Part shown: in pieces, positions 6,600-6,637 of the stretch
Numbering within the stretch: the stretch's first letter is position 1
How the letters are laid out: every line of letters begins with the position of its first letter
Assembly (NCBI GenBank): GCA_027294185.1
Contig: JAPUME010000321.1
Span: 1 to 6,637, forward strand
Length of the DNA stretch: 6,637 bases
Source of the DNA: Acidobacteriota bacterium
GTDB taxonomy: Bacteria > Acidobacteriota > Terriglobia > UBA7540 > JAPUME01
Direction of reading: 5' to 3'
Position numbers and translations under genes: made by a program
The notes under the pieces: generated by a model
Told to the model about the DNA's origin: nothing
What the model saw: the letters and a program-made list of their open reading frames with translations, nothing else
Database searches by the model: none

Positions 6600-6637
6600 G
6601 TTCACTCCGCCCTGTTCTGATACTCGATTTCGGATCG
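6596..6637 (+). CDS. guaA: GMP synthase, N-terminal fragment (truncated by window end)
   Basis: Only 14 codons are in the window: MSSLRPVLILDFGS. The VLILDFGS motif is the first strand of the class I glutamine amidotransferase domain of GMP synthase, usually seen as ILVLDFGSQYTQ. GuaA converts XMP to GMP using glutamine and ATP. The start at 6596 places the motif at the expected distance from the N-terminus, and AGGA (6587-6590) is 5 bases upstream. The gene follows leuS by 50 bases on the same strand. With so little sequence, other amidotransferases cannot be fully excluded. Confidence 0.75.
   Translation, partial: MSSLRPVLILDFGS

Overview
The window is a compact, ordinary-looking stretch of bacterial chromosome of fairly high GC (about 60% by eye). 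All recognisable genes lie on the + strand. The order is hrcA (heat-shock repressor), grpE (nucleotide exchange factor), dnaJ (J-domain co-chaperone), nfo (endonuclease IV), leuS (leucyl-tRNA synthetase), then the first 14 codons of a probable guaA (GMP synthase) cut off by the window edge. Five genes are complete and look functional. I see no mobile element, CRISPR array, tRNA or rRNA, and no gene-free stretch longer than 91 bases.

Region by region: 1-39 is the tail of an upstream region with no visible CIRCE operator. 40-3054 is a chaperone-regulation block, with grpE and dnaJ nearly abutting (2 bases between the grpE stop and the dnaJ GTG). The usual dnaK is absent between them. 3055-3131 is a short spacer with a perfect GC-rich hairpin. 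3132-4031 is nfo, starting with TTG. 4062-6545 is leuS, without the leucine-specific insertion before KMSKS. 6546-6595 is a short leader with a hairpin and a tiny ORF, and guaA begins at 6596.

HrcA would repress chaperone genes through CIRCE. GrpE and DnaJ would serve a DnaK encoded elsewhere. Nfo repairs abasic sites, LeuS charges tRNA-Leu, and GuaA makes GMP. The shared strand and short gaps suggest co-transcription, but no promoter or U-tract terminator is evident. The proteins suggest a GC-rich bacterium with a complete housekeeping set. A phylum such as Acidobacteriota, or another deep-branching Gram-negative lineage, is possible, but this is a guess.

No new enzyme system is visible. 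The least ordinary signal lies at the gene junctions. grpE, leuS and guaA start with ATGA, and a candidate dnaJ start is TTGA; in all four the TGA closes a very short upstream ORF. Two of these mini-ORFs have good Shine-Dalgarno sequences. This could be translational coupling by re-initiation, or chance. At dnaJ it could also be a one-base indel.
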